NCBI RefSeq assembly: GCF_000717745.1
Contig: NZ_JOBH01000002.1
Coordinates: 434,001-498,000, forward strand
DNA from: Streptomyces violens
GTDB lineage: Bacteria > Actinomycetota > Actinomycetes > Streptomycetales > Streptomycetaceae
Reading direction: 5' to 3'
Length of the DNA: 64,000 bases
The translations under genes and the position numbers were made by a program. Each line of letters opens with the position of its first letter. Positions within the stretch are counted from its first letter, which is position 1. This document shows positions 13,558-23,214 of this stretch, piece by piece. The notes under the pieces are model-generated. The model was not told the DNA's origin. It did no database searches and worked only from the letters and a program-made list of their open reading frames with translations.

Positions 13558-14687
13558 CGGCGCTTGCCCGACGGACGGCCGCGGCCGCGGGTGCGGGACG
13601 CGGGCTGGCTGCGCGGGCCGGCGGCCGAGCTGCCGGCCGCCGCCGGGGCGTCGTCCTGCGGCTCCTCGCCGGACTCCGCGGCGCCCTCGGCCGACCCCTG
13701 GGAGTCGTTCTTGGCGGCGGCGGAGGCGCGCTTGGCACGGACCCGCCGGGCCAGCGCCTTCATCTGCGGCTCGCGCTCCTTGAAGTCGGCGACCAGCGGG
13801 GTGGCGATGAAGATCGAGCTGTACGCACCGGCCGCGAGACCCACGAACAGGGCCAGCGAGATGTCGTTCAGCATGCCCGCGCCCAGGAAGCCGCCGCCCA
13901 CGAAGAGCAGGCCCGCCACCGGGAGCAGCGCCACGACCGTGGTGTTGATCGACCGCACCAGCGTGGAGTTGATCGACCGGTTGGCGATCTCCCCGTAGGT
14001 GTAGCGCGACTGCTTCGTGATGCCCCGGGACGCCTCCTTGAGGCTGTCGAAGACCACGACCGTGTCGTACAGCGAGTAACCGAGGATGGTCAGCAGGCCG
14101 ATGACCGTGCCGGGTGTGACCTCGAAGCCGACCAGCGCGTACACGCCGACCGTGATCGTGAGGTCGTGGATCAGCGCGATCAGGGCCGCCAGCGCCATTC
14201 GCCACTCGAAGGCGATGGCGAGGTAGATCACCACGAGGATCATGAAGATCCCCAGGCCCAGCCACGCCTTGTTCGCGATCTCCTCGCCCCAACTGGGGCC
14301 GACCAGCTGGGTGTTGACGTCCTCGACCGGGACGTTCAGGTCCTTGGCCAGCTTCTCCTGGACCGGCACGGACTCCTTGGTGTCCAGCTCACTGATCTGG
14401 ATCCGCAGACCACCGTTGCCGAGCTTCTGGACCGTGGCCGCGTGACCGCCGGAAGCGGCCTCGGCCTGGTGCTGGGCCTGCGTCGAGGAGACGGAGGTCT
14501 TCGGGGTGGTGAAGACCGCGCCGCCGGAGAACTCGATGCCCATGTTCAGGCCGCGTACCCCGAGGCCCACGATCGCCGTGATGGTGATCAGGATCGAGAC
14601 GGCATACCAGATCTTGCGCTTGCCGATGAAGTCGTAACCGACCTCGCCGCGGTACAGCCGGGCGCCGATGTTGCCGAGCTTGGACAT
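13554..14687 (-). CDS. secF: Protein translocase subunit SecF
   Basis: 377 residues. One N-terminal membrane helix (about 27-47) is followed by a periplasmic-side domain and five further helices in the C-terminal half (from GIFMILVVIYLAIAF on), with the signature DLTITVGVYALVGFEVTP and SLYDTVVVFD. SecF works with SecD at the SecYEG channel, using the proton gradient to pull proteins across the membrane. A 75-residue basic, then acidic, then Pro/Gly-rich C-terminal tail (AAAKNDSQGSAEG onwards) is probably disordered. One base separates it from secD, and AAGGAGG precedes the ATG. Confidence 0.93.
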   Translation of the reverse strand: MSKLGNIGARLYRGEVGYDFIGKRKIWYAVSILITITAIVGLGVRGLNMGIEFSGGAVFTTPKTSVSSTQAQHQAEAASGGHAATVQKLGNGGLRIQISELDTKESVPVQEKLAKDLNVPVEDVNTQLVGPSWGEEIANKAWLGLGIFMILVVIYLAIAFEWRMALAALIALIHDLTITVGVYALVGFEVTPGTVIGLLTILGYSLYDTVVVFDSLKEASRGITKQSRYTYGEIANRSINSTLVRSINTTVVALLPVAGLLFVGGGFLGAGMLNDISLALFVGLAAGAYSSIFIATPLVADFKEREPQMKALARRVRAKRASAAAKNDSQGSAEGAAESGEEPQDDAPAAAGSSAAGPRSQPASRTRGRGRPSGKRR

Positions 14688-14688
14688 C

Positions 14689-16437
14689 TCACGCCTCCTT
14701 CGTCTCGATGGGGGCGGAGGTGCGCCGGCCGCGGCGCAGCGGCGGCTTCGCGCCGAGACGCGTGGGATCCAGACCCGACCAGGGGTGCCCGGAGTAGAAG
14801 AACTTCCGCTTGGCCAGCAGCGTCATCAGCGGCTTGGTGAAGAAGAAGACCACCACGACGTCCAGCAGGGTCGTGAGGCCGAGCGTGAACGCAAAGCCCT
14901 GGACCTTGCCGACGGTGACGATGAAGAGCACGGCGGCGGCCAGGAACGACACGAAGTCGGAGACCAGGATCGTGCGCCGGGCGCGCGGCCAGGCCCGCTC
15001 GACGGAGGGCCGCAGCGTACGGCCCTCACGGATCTCGTCCCGGATGCGTTCGAAGTACACGATGAACGAGTCGGCCGTGATACCGATCGCGACGATCGCA
15101 CCGCAGACGGCCGGGAGGTTCAGCGCGAACCCTATGGCCGGGCCGAGCAGGGTCATGATCGTGTACGTCAGGACCGCCGAGACCACGAGGCTCGCCAGCG
15201 CGACCAGGGACAGGCCGCGGTAGTACGCGATCAGGTAGATGACGACCAGCGCGAGGCCGATGGCACCGGCGATCAGGCCCGCGTTCAGCTGCTCGCCGCC
15301 CAGGGCCGCGGTGACCGTGGTCTCGTCCGCGATCTTGAAGGAGAGCGGCAGCGCACCGTAGGACAGCATGTTCGCCAGGTCCTCGGCGGTCTGCTGGGTG
15401 AAGCCGCCGGTGATCTGGGCGTTGCCGCCCGCGATCGCGCTGCTCACCTGCGGCGCCGAAACGACCTCGCCGTCCAGGGTGATGGCGAACTGGTTCTGCG
15501 GCGGGGTCTTGGTGGCGATGTCACCGGTCACGTCGGCGAACTTCTTGCCGCCGGCGGAGGTGAAGTTCATCTGGACGAGCCAGCCCTGGCCGCCCTGCTG
15601 GTCGAAGCTGGCCTTGGCGTCGTCCACGTCCGTGCCCTCGACCTTGACCGGGCCGAGCGCGTACTTCGTCTTGCCGTCGTCCTCGCAGGACACGATCGAG
15701 TCGCTGGGCTTGGCGCGGGCGGCCTGCTCGGCCGCGGCGGAACGGCTCTCCTTGGTGGAGCAGTCCAGTGCCGCGAGCTTCTTCTGCAGCGCGGCGGGGA
15801 TGTCGGCACCCGCGGGCGGCTGCTGGACCGGGGGCGCGCTGGGCGAACCGGTGGGCTTGCCGGAGGGCGAAGGCGCGTCGTCCTTCTTGAGCGCGTCGCT
15901 GACGGCGCGGCCCTGCGTGGTCGGGCCGGCGGAGGGGGTGGCCGACGCGCTGTCGCCGCCCTGCTTCTCCTTCTCGCCGCTGCCGGCCTTCGGGCTCTCG
16001 GAGGCGCCCGGCGTGGGCGTCTTCGCACCGGCCGCCGCGGTCAGCACCGTACGGAAACCGAGCTGGGCGGTGGTACCGACCTGCTGGCGGGCCTGCTTCG
16101 CGTCCGTCCCCTTGGGGATGTTCACGATGATGTGGTTGGTGCCCTGGGTCTGGACCTCGGCCTCGGAGACGCCGAGACCGTTGACGCGCCGCTCGATGAT
16201 GCCCGCGGCGGTCTTCATGTTGGTCTCGTTGATCGCGTTGGGCTTGCCCGGCTGGTTCTGCGCCTCCAGCGTGAAGCTCGTACCGCCCGCGAGGTCGATG
16301 CCCAGTCGCGGCGTCATGGTGCCGGAGTAGAACATCCCCCCGACCAGCGCCGCGATGACGACCAAGATCAGGACCAGGGCGCGCCCCGGCCTGCTCTGGG
16401 CCGCCGGCGACCTTCGGCCCTTGTTCGGTGCTGCCAC
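14689..16437 (-). CDS. secD: Protein translocase subunit SecD
   Basis: 582 residues from a GTG start with GAGA/GAAGG upstream. One N-terminal helix (about 20-42), a large external P1 domain, then five helices from about 390 on (LIAGAIGLALVVIYLIAYY, VCGAIVAIGITADSFIVYFER). The P1 domain carries a low-complexity insert (about 155-235, Pro/Ser/Lys/Gly-rich) ahead of two cysteines (LDCSTKE and VSCEDDG), a feature common in Streptomyces SecD but absent from E. coli SecD. It acts with SecF in proton-driven export. Confidence 0.93.
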   Translation of the reverse strand: MAAPNKGRRSPAAQSRPGRALVLILVVIAALVGGMFYSGTMTPRLGIDLAGGTSFTLEAQNQPGKPNAINETNMKTAAGIIERRVNGLGVSEAEVQTQGTNHIIVNIPKGTDAKQARQQVGTTAQLGFRTVLTAAAGAKTPTPGASESPKAGSGEKEKQGGDSASATPSAGPTTQGRAVSDALKKDDAPSPSGKPTGSPSAPPVQQPPAGADIPAALQKKLAALDCSTKESRSAAAEQAARAKPSDSIVSCEDDGKTKYALGPVKVEGTDVDDAKASFDQQGGQGWLVQMNFTSAGGKKFADVTGDIATKTPPQNQFAITLDGEVVSAPQVSSAIAGGNAQITGGFTQQTAEDLANMLSYGALPLSFKIADETTVTAALGGEQLNAGLIAGAIGLALVVIYLIAYYRGLSLVALASLVVSAVLTYTIMTLLGPAIGFALNLPAVCGAIVAIGITADSFIVYFERIRDEIREGRTLRPSVERAWPRARRTILVSDFVSFLAAAVLFIVTVGKVQGFAFTLGLTTLLDVVVVFFFTKPLMTLLAKRKFFYSGHPWSGLDPTRLGAKPPLRRGRRTSAPIETKEA

Positions 16438-16586
16438 CTTCTCGTATCTCCCTGTCCAACCGCCCGAGTCAGGTCAGTGCCGGACGGCCACGAAGTCTTG
16501 TGGGGACGTGCCCCCGCCGGAGCCTAGACGGTCCCGGAACCGCGGGCACCGCTCCCGGTGCACCGCGGTTCCGTGAAAGTGCGCGC

Positions 16587-17135
16587 CTACTTCGCCTCGG
16601 CGCCGCCGTCCTTCTTGGCGTCCTTCTTGTCGCCCTTCGCCTCGGCGGCCTCGGCGTCGGCGTCCGCGGCCGGGGTCTCGTCGGCCTTCGGCTCCTCGGC
16701 CTTCGGCTCGTCGGCCTTCTCCGCGGAGGCGTCCTTGCCCAGGTCGATCTTCTCGACGACGTCACCCTTACCGGTGGTGTCGTCGTCGCCGTCGTTGACG
16801 GCCGAGGCGCCGGTCAGGGAAGACAGGTCGTCCGGGACGACGGAGCCCTGCTCGGCACCGTCGATGATGCGGTTGTACTCGTCGTCGGGCAGCACGGCGC
16901 CGATCGCGTTCTTCGCGTAGAGCGCGTGGACGCCCGGGGCCACCTCGAGGAGGACCGCGTCGTCGTGGATTTCCTTGACGGTGGCGTACATGCCTCCGAT
17001 CGTGCGGACGCCGGTGCCGGGCTGCATTTCATTCCGCATCTGCGCAGCCGCCTGCTGCTTCTTCTTGGCGGAGCGCGTCATCAGGAACATGGCCCCGATG
17101 AGCACGATGAACGGGAGGAGAGTCATGATATTCAC
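16587..17135 (-). CDS. yajC: YajC, preprotein translocase accessory subunit
   Basis: 182 residues. The GTG at 17135 (NIMTLLPFIVLIGAMFL) is preferred, with AAGGA about 11 bases upstream; the ATG 9 bases on is a possible alternative. One membrane helix (about 4-22), a basic patch (SAKKKQQ), the YajC domain (about 25-105, GTGVRTIGGMYATVKEI), then a long acidic tail (about 110-182) of Glu/Asp/Ala/Lys, probably disordered and absent from the 110-residue E. coli protein. YajC associates with SecDF. It lies 150 bases upstream of secD. Confidence 0.87.
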   Translation of the reverse strand: MNIMTLLPFIVLIGAMFLMTRSAKKKQQAAAQMRNEMQPGTGVRTIGGMYATVKEIHDDAVLLEVAPGVHALYAKNAIGAVLPDDEYNRIIDGAEQGSVVPDDLSSLTGASAVNDGDDDTTGKGDVVEKIDLGKDASAEKADEPKAEEPKADETPAADADAEAAEAKGDKKDAKKDGGAEAK

Positions 17136-17298
17136 GGGACGGACATTCCTTCGCACGACCGCGGAGGCGCGGCCTTGTATACGGGGGTTGATATGCCGGA
17201 CCGTACGGACGGCATCGGCGGAGTCTAAGCGAGTCCGCACCAGTGGAACAACGCCCAGCATCGCACCGCAGTTCCTGACCCGGCGAGTCCCCGCGCCG

Positions 17299-18399
17299 TC
17301 ACGTCCCGAACAGCCCCTGCTGTCCGTTTCCGCCCGTCATCTGCTGCGGCGGCACCAGCCCCATGTGCGTCCATGCGGCGGGCGTGGCAATGCGGCCACG
17401 GGGCGTGCGCGCGAGCAGCCCCTCGCGCACGAGGAACGGCTCGGCGACCTCCTCGACCGTCTCACGCTCCTCCCCCACGGCCACCGCCAGGGTCGACAGG
17501 CCCACGGGCCCGCCGCTGAACAGCTTGAGCAGCGCCGTGAGCACCGCACGGTCCAGCCGGTCCAGGCCGCGCCCGTCCACCTCGTACACGTCCAGCGCCT
17601 GCGCCGCGATCTCGCGGGTGATCAGGCCGTCCGCCTTGACCTGGGCGTAGTCCCTCACGCGGCGCAGCAGACGGTTGGCGATACGGGGCGTACCGCGCGA
17701 CCGCCCGGCGATTTCGGCGGCGCCCTCGGTCTCTATGTCGACATCGAGCAGTCCCGCCGAGCGGTGGATGACCCGCTCCAGTTCATTGGGGGCGTAGAAC
17801 TCCATGTGCCCGGTGAATCCGAACCGGTCGCGCAACGGCGGCGGCAGCAGCCCGGCCCGCGTCGTCGCGCCGACCAGCGTGAACGGCGGAAGTTCCAGCG
17901 GAATGGCGGTGGCGCCCGGCCCCTTTCCCACAATCACGTCGACCCGGAAATCCTCCATCGCCATATAGAGCATTTCCTCGGCGGGCCGCGACATCCGGTG
18001 AATCTCGTCCAGGAAAAGCACCTCGCCCTCCTGGAGCGAGGAGAGGATCGCGGCGAGATCGCCGGCGTGCTGGATCGCCGGACCGGAGGTGATGCGGATC
18101 GGGGCACCCATCTCCGCCGCGATGATCATCGAGAGCGTGGTCTTGCCGAGGCCCGGGGCGCCGGAGAGCAGCACATGGTCGGCGGTGGCACCGCGCGCCC
18201 GCGCGGCCCGCAGCACGAGATCCAGCTGCTCGCGCACCCGCTCCTGGCCGACGAACTCCTCCAGGTCCTTCGGGCGCAGCGCGGCCTCGACGGCCGTGTC
18301 CTCGCCGTCGGCGTCCGCGCCCACCAGCCGGTCGGCGCCGCCCGGCGGCAGGCCGGGGTCCTGTCCGTCCGCGGTGTCGGTGCTGTCGTCCCAGTTCAC
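17299..18399 (-). CDS. ruvB: Holliday junction branch-migration helicase RuvB
   Basis: 366 residues. Walker [10 protein letters not shown] is at 80-88, Walker B is LFLDEIHR, sensor 1 is [11 protein letters not shown], and the C-terminal winged helix contains [13 protein letters not shown]. The 40-residue N-terminal extension is acidic. RuvB forms hexameric motors that drive branch migration with RuvA, in recombinational DNA repair. The start is a GTG with GAGGC upstream. ruvC, ruvA and ruvB are in order on one strand. Confidence 0.95.
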   Translation of the reverse strand: MNWDDSTDTADGQDPGLPPGGADRLVGADADGEDTAVEAALRPKDLEEFVGQERVREQLDLVLRAARARGATADHVLLSGAPGLGKTTLSMIIAAEMGAPIRITSGPAIQHAGDLAAILSSLQEGEVLFLDEIHRMSRPAEEMLYMAMEDFRVDVIVGKGPGATAIPLELPPFTLVGATTRAGLLPPPLRDRFGFTGHMEFYAPNELERVIHRSAGLLDVDIETEGAAEIAGRSRGTPRIANRLLRRVRDYAQVKADGLITREIAAQALDVYEVDGRGLDRLDRAVLTALLKLFSGGPVGLSTLAVAVGEERETVEEVAEPFLVREGLLARTPRGRIATPAAWTHMGLVPPQQMTGGNGQQGLFGT

Positions 18400-18466
18400 T
18401 GCGTACTGCCTCGCGTCGTCGGTGGGTGGAGTGCCGGATCGTAGGGGTACCCGGGCCGGCGCCCGG

Positions 18467-19087
18467 TCAGCGGGCCCGGTTCAGGGACTGCAGCGCCGCC
18501 TTCAGGAGCTGCGACACCTGCGGCGTACCGCCGTCCGCGACAGCCGCCTCGGCCTGCGGGGCGACCGCGCCCACCGCCTCGTCGGCCTCCCGGGTGGCGT
18601 AGCCGAGGCCGATCAGCGCGGCGTGCAGCTGGTCGCGCCAGGCGGCCGTGACCGGGCTGCCGACCGCGGGCCCGGCACTGCCGACCGGCTCGCCGAGCCG
18701 GTCCTTCAGCTCCAGCAGCAGCTTCTGCGCGCCCTTCTTGCCGATGCCGGGCACGGCGGTCAGCGCCTTCTCGTCGCCGGACGCGACCGCGCGCCGCAGC
18801 GCGTCCGGGCTGTGCACCGCGAGCATCGCCTGCGCGAGCCGCGGCCCGACCCCGCTCGCCGTCTGCAGCAGCTCGAACGTCTGCCGCTCGTCGTCGTCCG
18901 CGAAGCCGTACAGCGTGAGGCTGTCCTCCCGTACGACGAGGGAGGTGGCGAGCTTCGTCTGCTCGCCCATGCGCAGCCCGGACAACGTATTGGGGGTGCA
19001 CTGGACGGCCATGCCGATACCGCCCACCTCCACGACGGCGGCATCGGGAGCCAGGGCCGCGACCGGGCCGGAGACGAAGGCGATCAT
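18467..19087 (-). CDS. ruvA: Holliday junction-binding protein RuvA
   Basis: 206 residues. The N-terminal OB fold ([12 protein letters not shown]) leads to two helix-hairpin-helix motifs ([12 protein letters not shown] and [16 protein letters not shown]) and a C-terminal domain that contacts RuvB ([16 protein letters not shown]). It binds the four-way junction and loads RuvB. Its ATG overlaps the ruvC stop (ATGA), so the two are coupled. ruvB starts 67 bases downstream. Confidence 0.95.
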   Translation of the reverse strand: MIAFVSGPVAALAPDAAVVEVGGIGMAVQCTPNTLSGLRMGEQTKLATSLVVREDSLTLYGFADDDERQTFELLQTASGVGPRLAQAMLAVHSPDALRRAVASGDEKALTAVPGIGKKGAQKLLLELKDRLGEPVGSAGPAVGSPVTAAWRDQLHAALIGLGYATREADEAVGAVAPQAEAAVADGGTPQVSQLLKAALQSLNRAR

Positions 19088-19710
19088 GACGTGCCCTTCG
19101 GGGTGCGCTGATTCGTACGTACGGGAGCGGGGGTGCGGAGCGCGCCGGCGGAGCGCGCGGCGGGCGGGGTGCGCCGGGCGGCGGCTTGCGCCTGTTGAAG
19201 GCGGTTGGCCGCGTGCGCCTGCTGAAGGCGATTGACGGCGGGCGCGCGCCAGATGTGACAGATGGCGAGCGCGAGCGCGTCCGCGGCGTCGGCGGGCTTG
19301 GGCGGTGCGTCCAGCCGCAGCAGCCGCGTCACCATGGCCCCGACCTGCGCCTTGTCGGCACGGCCCGAGCCGGTGACGGCGGCCTTGACCTCGCTCGGGG
19401 TGTGCAGCGCGACGGGCAGCCCGCGACGGGCCGCGCACAGCATCGCCACCGCGCTGGCCTGGGCCGTACCCATGACCGTACGGACGTTGTGCTGGCTGAA
19501 CACCCGCTCCACGGCGACGTACTCGGGCCGGTGCGTGTCGAGCCAGTGCTCGATGCCCTGCTCGATGAGGACGAGGCGGTCCGCGATGTCGGCGTCGGCG
19601 GGGGTGCGCACCACGCCGACCCCCACCATCGTCAACGGCCGCCCGGCCACCCCTTCGACCACGCCGACACCGCAACGCGTCAACCCCGGGTCAACGCCGA
19701 GCACCTTCAC
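19084..19710 (-). CDS. ruvC: Holliday junction resolvase RuvC
   Basis: 208 residues. The GTG at 19710 is chosen because GGGAGGGGG lies just upstream and it gives [12 protein letters not shown], the catalytic N-terminus (D7 within GVDPG). Further acid residues sit in [16 protein letters not shown] and near [12 protein letters not shown]. It cuts the junction symmetrically. The last 50 residues extend past the usual family end and contain a short duplication ([18 protein letters not shown]) before a basic Pro/Ala/Arg tail; this tail looks disordered. Confidence 0.93.
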   Translation of the reverse strand: MKVLGVDPGLTRCGVGVVEGVAGRPLTMVGVGVVRTPADADIADRLVLIEQGIEHWLDTHRPEYVAVERVFSQHNVRTVMGTAQASAVAMLCAARRGLPVALHTPSEVKAAVTGSGRADKAQVGAMVTRLLRLDAPPKPADAADALALAICHIWRAPAVNRLQQAHAANRLQQAQAAARRTPPAARSAGALRTPAPVRTNQRTPKGTS

Positions 19711-19860
19711 GGGTGTCCCCCTCCCCTCATGCCGCGCTGTCACCACCCGGCGCCGTACCGTTTCGGCTCTCCTCCCCCACCATGGGGGCCGGAGATCCCC
19801 TGCTCAGCACAGTATCGGGTGGCACTGACAACGGGTGGTACCGGCGACACACGAACGCGA

Positions 19861-19896
19861 GACGGGCCGACAGGGGATGTTCCCTGCCGGCCCGTC
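19861..19896 (-). terminator. Terminator after yebC
   Basis: A 15-base stem (GACGGGCCGaCAGGG with CCCTGcCGGCCCGTC, one mismatch) with a 6-base loop lies 30 bases beyond the yebC stop and isolates it from ruvC. Confidence 0.7.
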
Positions 19897-19925
19897 AACA
19901 GCCGCAAGAGCCGCAAAGAGGAGGC

Positions 19926-20678
19926 TCAGGCGTCAACCTTGGCCATGACCTCGTCCGACACATCGAAGTTGGCGAAGACGTTCTGGACGTCGTCGCTGTC
20001 CTCCAGCGCGTCGATCAGCTTGAAGATCTTCTTCGCGCCCTCTTCGTCCAGCTCGACCTGCATGGTCGGGACGAAGTTGGTGTCGGCCGAGTCGTAGTCG
20101 ATGCCGGCCTCCTGGAGCGCGGTGCGGACCGCGACCACGTCGGTGGCCTCGCTCAGCACCTCGAAGGACTCACCGAGGTCGTTGACCTCCTCGGCGCCCG
20201 CGTCCAGGACCGCGGCCAGCACGTCGTCCTCGGTCAGCTCGCCCTTGGGGACGATGACGACGCCCTTGCGGTTGAACAGGTAGGACACCGAGCCCGGGTC
20301 GGCCATCGAGCCGCCGTTGCGGGTCATGGCGACGCGCACGTCCGAGGCGGCACGGTTGCGGTTGTCGGTGAGGCACTCGATGAGCACCGCGACACCGTTC
20401 GGGCCGTAACCCTCGTACATGATCGTCTCGTAGTCGGCGCCGCCGGCCTCGAGGCCGCCGCCGCGCTTGACCGCGGAGTCGATGTTCTTGTTCGGGACCG
20501 ACTGCTTCTTGGCCTTCTGGATGGCGTCGTACAGCGTCGGGTTGCCCTCGACGTCCACGCCGCCCATGCGGGCCGCGACCTCGATGTTCTTGATCAGCTT
20601 CGCGAAGAGCTTGCCGCGCTTGGCATCGATCACGGCCTTCTTGTGCTTCGTCGTAGCCCATTTAGAGTGGCCGGACAT
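19926..20678 (-). CDS. YebC/PmpR family protein (DUF28)
   Basis: 250 residues. Begins with the conserved [22 protein letters not shown] block and has the three-domain YebC size. YebC proteins were first described as DNA-binding regulators (PmpR) and, more recently, some have been tied to translation of hard-to-synthesise sequences; the sequence cannot settle which applies here. AAGGAG lies upstream of the ATG. It sits between the pdxST pair and ruvC, the order found in many actinobacteria. Confidence 0.9.
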   Translation of the reverse strand: MSGHSKWATTKHKKAVIDAKRGKLFAKLIKNIEVAARMGGVDVEGNPTLYDAIQKAKKQSVPNKNIDSAVKRGGGLEAGGADYETIMYEGYGPNGVAVLIECLTDNRNRAASDVRVAMTRNGGSMADPGSVSYLFNRKGVVIVPKGELTEDDVLAAVLDAGAEEVNDLGESFEVLSEATDVVAVRTALQEAGIDYDSADTNFVPTMQVELDEEGAKKIFKLIDALEDSDDVQNVFANFDVSDEVMAKVDA

Positions 20679-20742
20679 CCGCCTGTCTCCTTCGCGTAAC
20701 CAATTTCTGAAAACGAACGCCCTAGATCCTACCGGGATCCCC

Positions 20743-21339
20743 TCACGCGGCGTTACGCACCATGTTCACGAAGAACGCGTGGACCCGGTGGTCGCCGGTG
20801 AGTTCCGGATGGAAGGACGTGGCGAGGACGTTACCCTGCCGGACGGCCACCGTGTGGCCGCCGTGCTCGGCCAGTACCTCGACCTCGGCGCCGACCGACT
20901 CGACCCAGGGCGCGCGGATGAAGACGCCCTCGACCGGTCCGCCATCGATCCCGGCGACGTCGACCGCCGCCTCGAAGGACTCGTTCTGCCGCCCGAAGGC
21001 GTTACGGCGCACGATCATGTCAACGCCGCCGAACGTGTCCTGGTCGTCCCGGCCGTCCAGGATCTTCTCCGCGACCATGATCATGCCCGCGCAGGTGCCG
21101 TACACCGGCTTGCCCGCGCGGATGAACGCGCGCAGCGGCTCCAGCATGCCGAAGACGCCCGCCAGCTTGGACATGGTCGTCGACTCGCCGCCGGGGATGA
21201 CCAGGCCGTCGAGCTCGTCCAGTTCCTCGGGGCGGCGCACCGGGCGCGCCAGGGCGTCGGCGGACGCGAGCGCCGTGAGGTGCTCGCGTACGTCGCCCTG
21301 CAGCGCCAGCACGCCGATGGTGGGGGTGCTGTTGCTCAT
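20743..21339 (-). CDS. pdxT: Pyridoxal 5'-phosphate synthase glutaminase subunit
   Basis: 198 residues. A class I glutamine amidotransferase domain with the catalytic triad C83 (GTCAGMI), H177 and E179 (SFHPE) and the oxyanion motif IPGGES. It hydrolyses glutamine and channels ammonia to PdxS for PLP formation. The ATG has AAAGGGA upstream and lies 20 bases beyond the pdxS stop, so both form one transcript. Confidence 0.96.
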   Translation of the reverse strand: MSNSTPTIGVLALQGDVREHLTALASADALARPVRRPEELDELDGLVIPGGESTTMSKLAGVFGMLEPLRAFIRAGKPVYGTCAGMIMVAEKILDGRDDQDTFGGVDMIVRRNAFGRQNESFEAAVDVAGIDGGPVEGVFIRAPWVESVGAEVEVLAEHGGHTVAVRQGNVLATSFHPELTGDHRVHAFFVNMVRNAA

Positions 21340-21358
21340 GGAGTTCCCTTTGGTTCCC

Positions 21359-22270
21359 TTACCAGCCGCGGTTGGCGTACCGCTCCGCCTCGGGGAGGGT
21401 GTCGCAGTTGATGCCGACCATGGCCTCGCCCAGGTCGCGGGAGGCGTCGGCGATGACCTTGGGGTCGTCGTAGAAGGTGGTGGCCTTCACGATGGCGGCG
21501 GCGCGCTTGGCCGGGTCGCCGGACTTGAAGATGCCGGAGCCGACGAAGACGCCCTCGGCGCCGAGCTGGCGCATGAGCGCGGCGTCGGCGGGGGTGGCGA
21601 CGCCACCGGCGGAGAAGAGGACGACCGGCAGCTTGCCCAGCTCCGCGACCTCCTTGACCAGCTCGTAGGGGGCGCGCAGCTCCTTGGCGGCGGCGAACAG
21701 CTCGTTGTTGTCGCAGCCGCGCAGCTTGGCGATCTCGCCCTTGATCTGGCGGAGGTGGCGGACGGCCTCGACGACGTTGCCGGTGCCGGCCTCACCCTTG
21801 GAGCGGATCATGGCCGCGCCCTCGGCGATGCGGCGCAGGGCCTCACCGAGGTTGGTGGCACCGCAGACGAAGGGGGTGGTGAAGGCCCACTTGTCGGAGT
21901 GGTTGACCTCGTCGGCCGGGGTGAGGACCTCGGACTCGTCGATGTAGTCGACGCCGAGGGACTGCAGGACCTGCGCCTCGACGAAGTGGCCGATGCGGGA
22001 CTTGGCCATGACGGGGATGGAGACGGCGTTGATGATGCCGTCAATCATGTCCGGGTCGGACATCCGTGCCACGCCGCCGTCCTTGCGGATGTCCGCGGGG
22101 ACGCGCTCCAGGGCCATGACCGCCACGGCGCCGGCGTCCTCGGCGATCTTCGCCTCTTCCGGCGTGACGACGTCCATGATCACGCCGCCCTTGAGCTGCT
22201 CGGCCATGCCGCGCTTGACGCGGGCGGTTCCGGTCTCCGGGGACTGGGGCGTGGTGGGCGTGGTGGACAC
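21359..22270 (-). CDS. pdxS: Pyridoxal 5'-phosphate synthase lyase subunit
   Basis: 303 residues. The GTG at 22270 has GAGG 7 bases upstream. The protein is a TIM barrel: the core begins at [18 protein letters not shown], with the catalytic lysine region in [15 protein letters not shown] and the phosphate loop in [13 protein letters not shown]. It condenses ribose 5-phosphate and glyceraldehyde 3-phosphate with ammonia from PdxT to make PLP. The 22-residue Thr/Pro-rich N-terminus is an ordinary extension. Confidence 0.96.
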   Translation of the reverse strand: MSTTPTTPQSPETGTARVKRGMAEQLKGGVIMDVVTPEEAKIAEDAGAVAVMALERVPADIRKDGGVARMSDPDMIDGIINAVSIPVMAKSRIGHFVEAQVLQSLGVDYIDESEVLTPADEVNHSDKWAFTTPFVCGATNLGEALRRIAEGAAMIRSKGEAGTGNVVEAVRHLRQIKGEIAKLRGCDNNELFAAAKELRAPYELVKEVAELGKLPVVLFSAGGVATPADAALMRQLGAEGVFVGSGIFKSGDPAKRAAAIVKATTFYDDPKVIADASRDLGEAMVGINCDTLPEAERYANRGW

Positions 22271-22426
22271 GATTGACCTCACTAAGTGCGGGTGGTTGTG
22301 CTGCTGCACCTAGAGAACCGTTTGTGTACGGGAGGTGAAAAGGGCCAATTGCAGGGCGGTGGCTCTTGGGGTGGCCTGCCCGGCCCCCGGCCCGGCCGCG
22401 GCTCCGCCACCGTACTCGTACGGGGC

Positions 22427-22969
22427 TCAGGCCGCCGCGCGGTCCCCGAGGGCCGCCGGGGCCTCGTCGTCCATCTCGAAGGCCATCGGGAACGGGGCGT
22501 GGCCCGCGAGCCGGAACCAGCGTACGACGCGGTGCCTGCGGACGGCGCGGGCCGCGCGTACGGCGTCGTTGTGGAAGCGGCGGGCCATGGGGACGCGCCG
22601 CACCGCCGCGTTCAGCTCCGCGAGCGTCTGCTCGCCGCCGGGGGCCTCCCGTACGGCGTCGGTCTGCTCGGCCTCGTCGAAGACCGCGCGCAGCGCCTGG
22701 CTGAGCGCGCTCTCGGCGACCTCCCGCTGGTCCTCCTCGGCCTGCCGTGCCTCGTGGGCTGCCTGGTACAGCACGATCGAGGCGGCGGGATCGAGGACGC
22801 CGGACGTACCGAGCTCCTGCGCGACGGAGGCGCGCCGCAGCAGCTGCGCGTCGAGCGCGGCGCGCGCGGCGTCGATGCGCGCGTGCAGCCGGTCGAGACG
22901 GCCGGCGGTCCAGCTCAGGTACACGCCGATGACGATGAGCGCCGCGAGGATCCAGATGAAGGTGGTCAC
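22427..22969 (-). CDS. LemA-like single-pass membrane protein
   Basis: 180 residues. One membrane helix (about 3-22, FIWILAALIVIGVYLSW) anchors a helical body. Residues about 60-165 resemble LemA: a long helix, then a NDAVRAARAVRRHRVVRWF segment ending in FEMDDEAP, matching the LemA pattern of a YNDAV motif followed by a final FE. It is divergent and about the right length. Function is unknown; LemA proteins are membrane-associated. It lies between pdxS and the lipid cluster on the same strand. Confidence 0.6.
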   Translation of the reverse strand: MTTFIWILAALIVIGVYLSWTAGRLDRLHARIDAARAALDAQLLRRASVAQELGTSGVLDPAASIVLYQAAHEARQAEEDQREVAESALSQALRAVFDEAEQTDAVREAPGGEQTLAELNAAVRRVPMARRFHNDAVRAARAVRRHRVVRWFRLAGHAPFPMAFEMDDEAPAALGDRAAA

Positions 22970-23099
22970 GGGGCGTCACGCTACCGGTCCGCGGCGCTTG
23001 GCCCTGGCGGGCCGGTGTTCGTTGCCGAGTGCGGCGCCGTTGCGCCTGCGGCGAGCGGATACCGCTGCGCGGGGCTTGACGTCACGGTGCCGGGCCTCC

Positions 23100-23148
23100 G
23101 CGGGTGGGGGTCCGGACTCCTTCGCTTTACGTCCGGACCCCCACCCGC
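23100..23148 (-). terminator. Terminator of the pgsA-patA-pimA transcript
   Basis: An 18-base perfect inverted repeat (GCGGGTGGGGGTCCGGAC with GTCCGGACCCCCACCCGC) around a 13-base loop lies 67 bases beyond the pimA-like stop. It is one of the longest perfect stems in the window. Confidence 0.8.
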
Positions 23149-23214
23149 TCCGGCCCGTCCCCTCCCGTCGGTGGTGGGTGGAAAGACGAAGTACGTGGAG
23201 GTTGAGCCTCCGTG

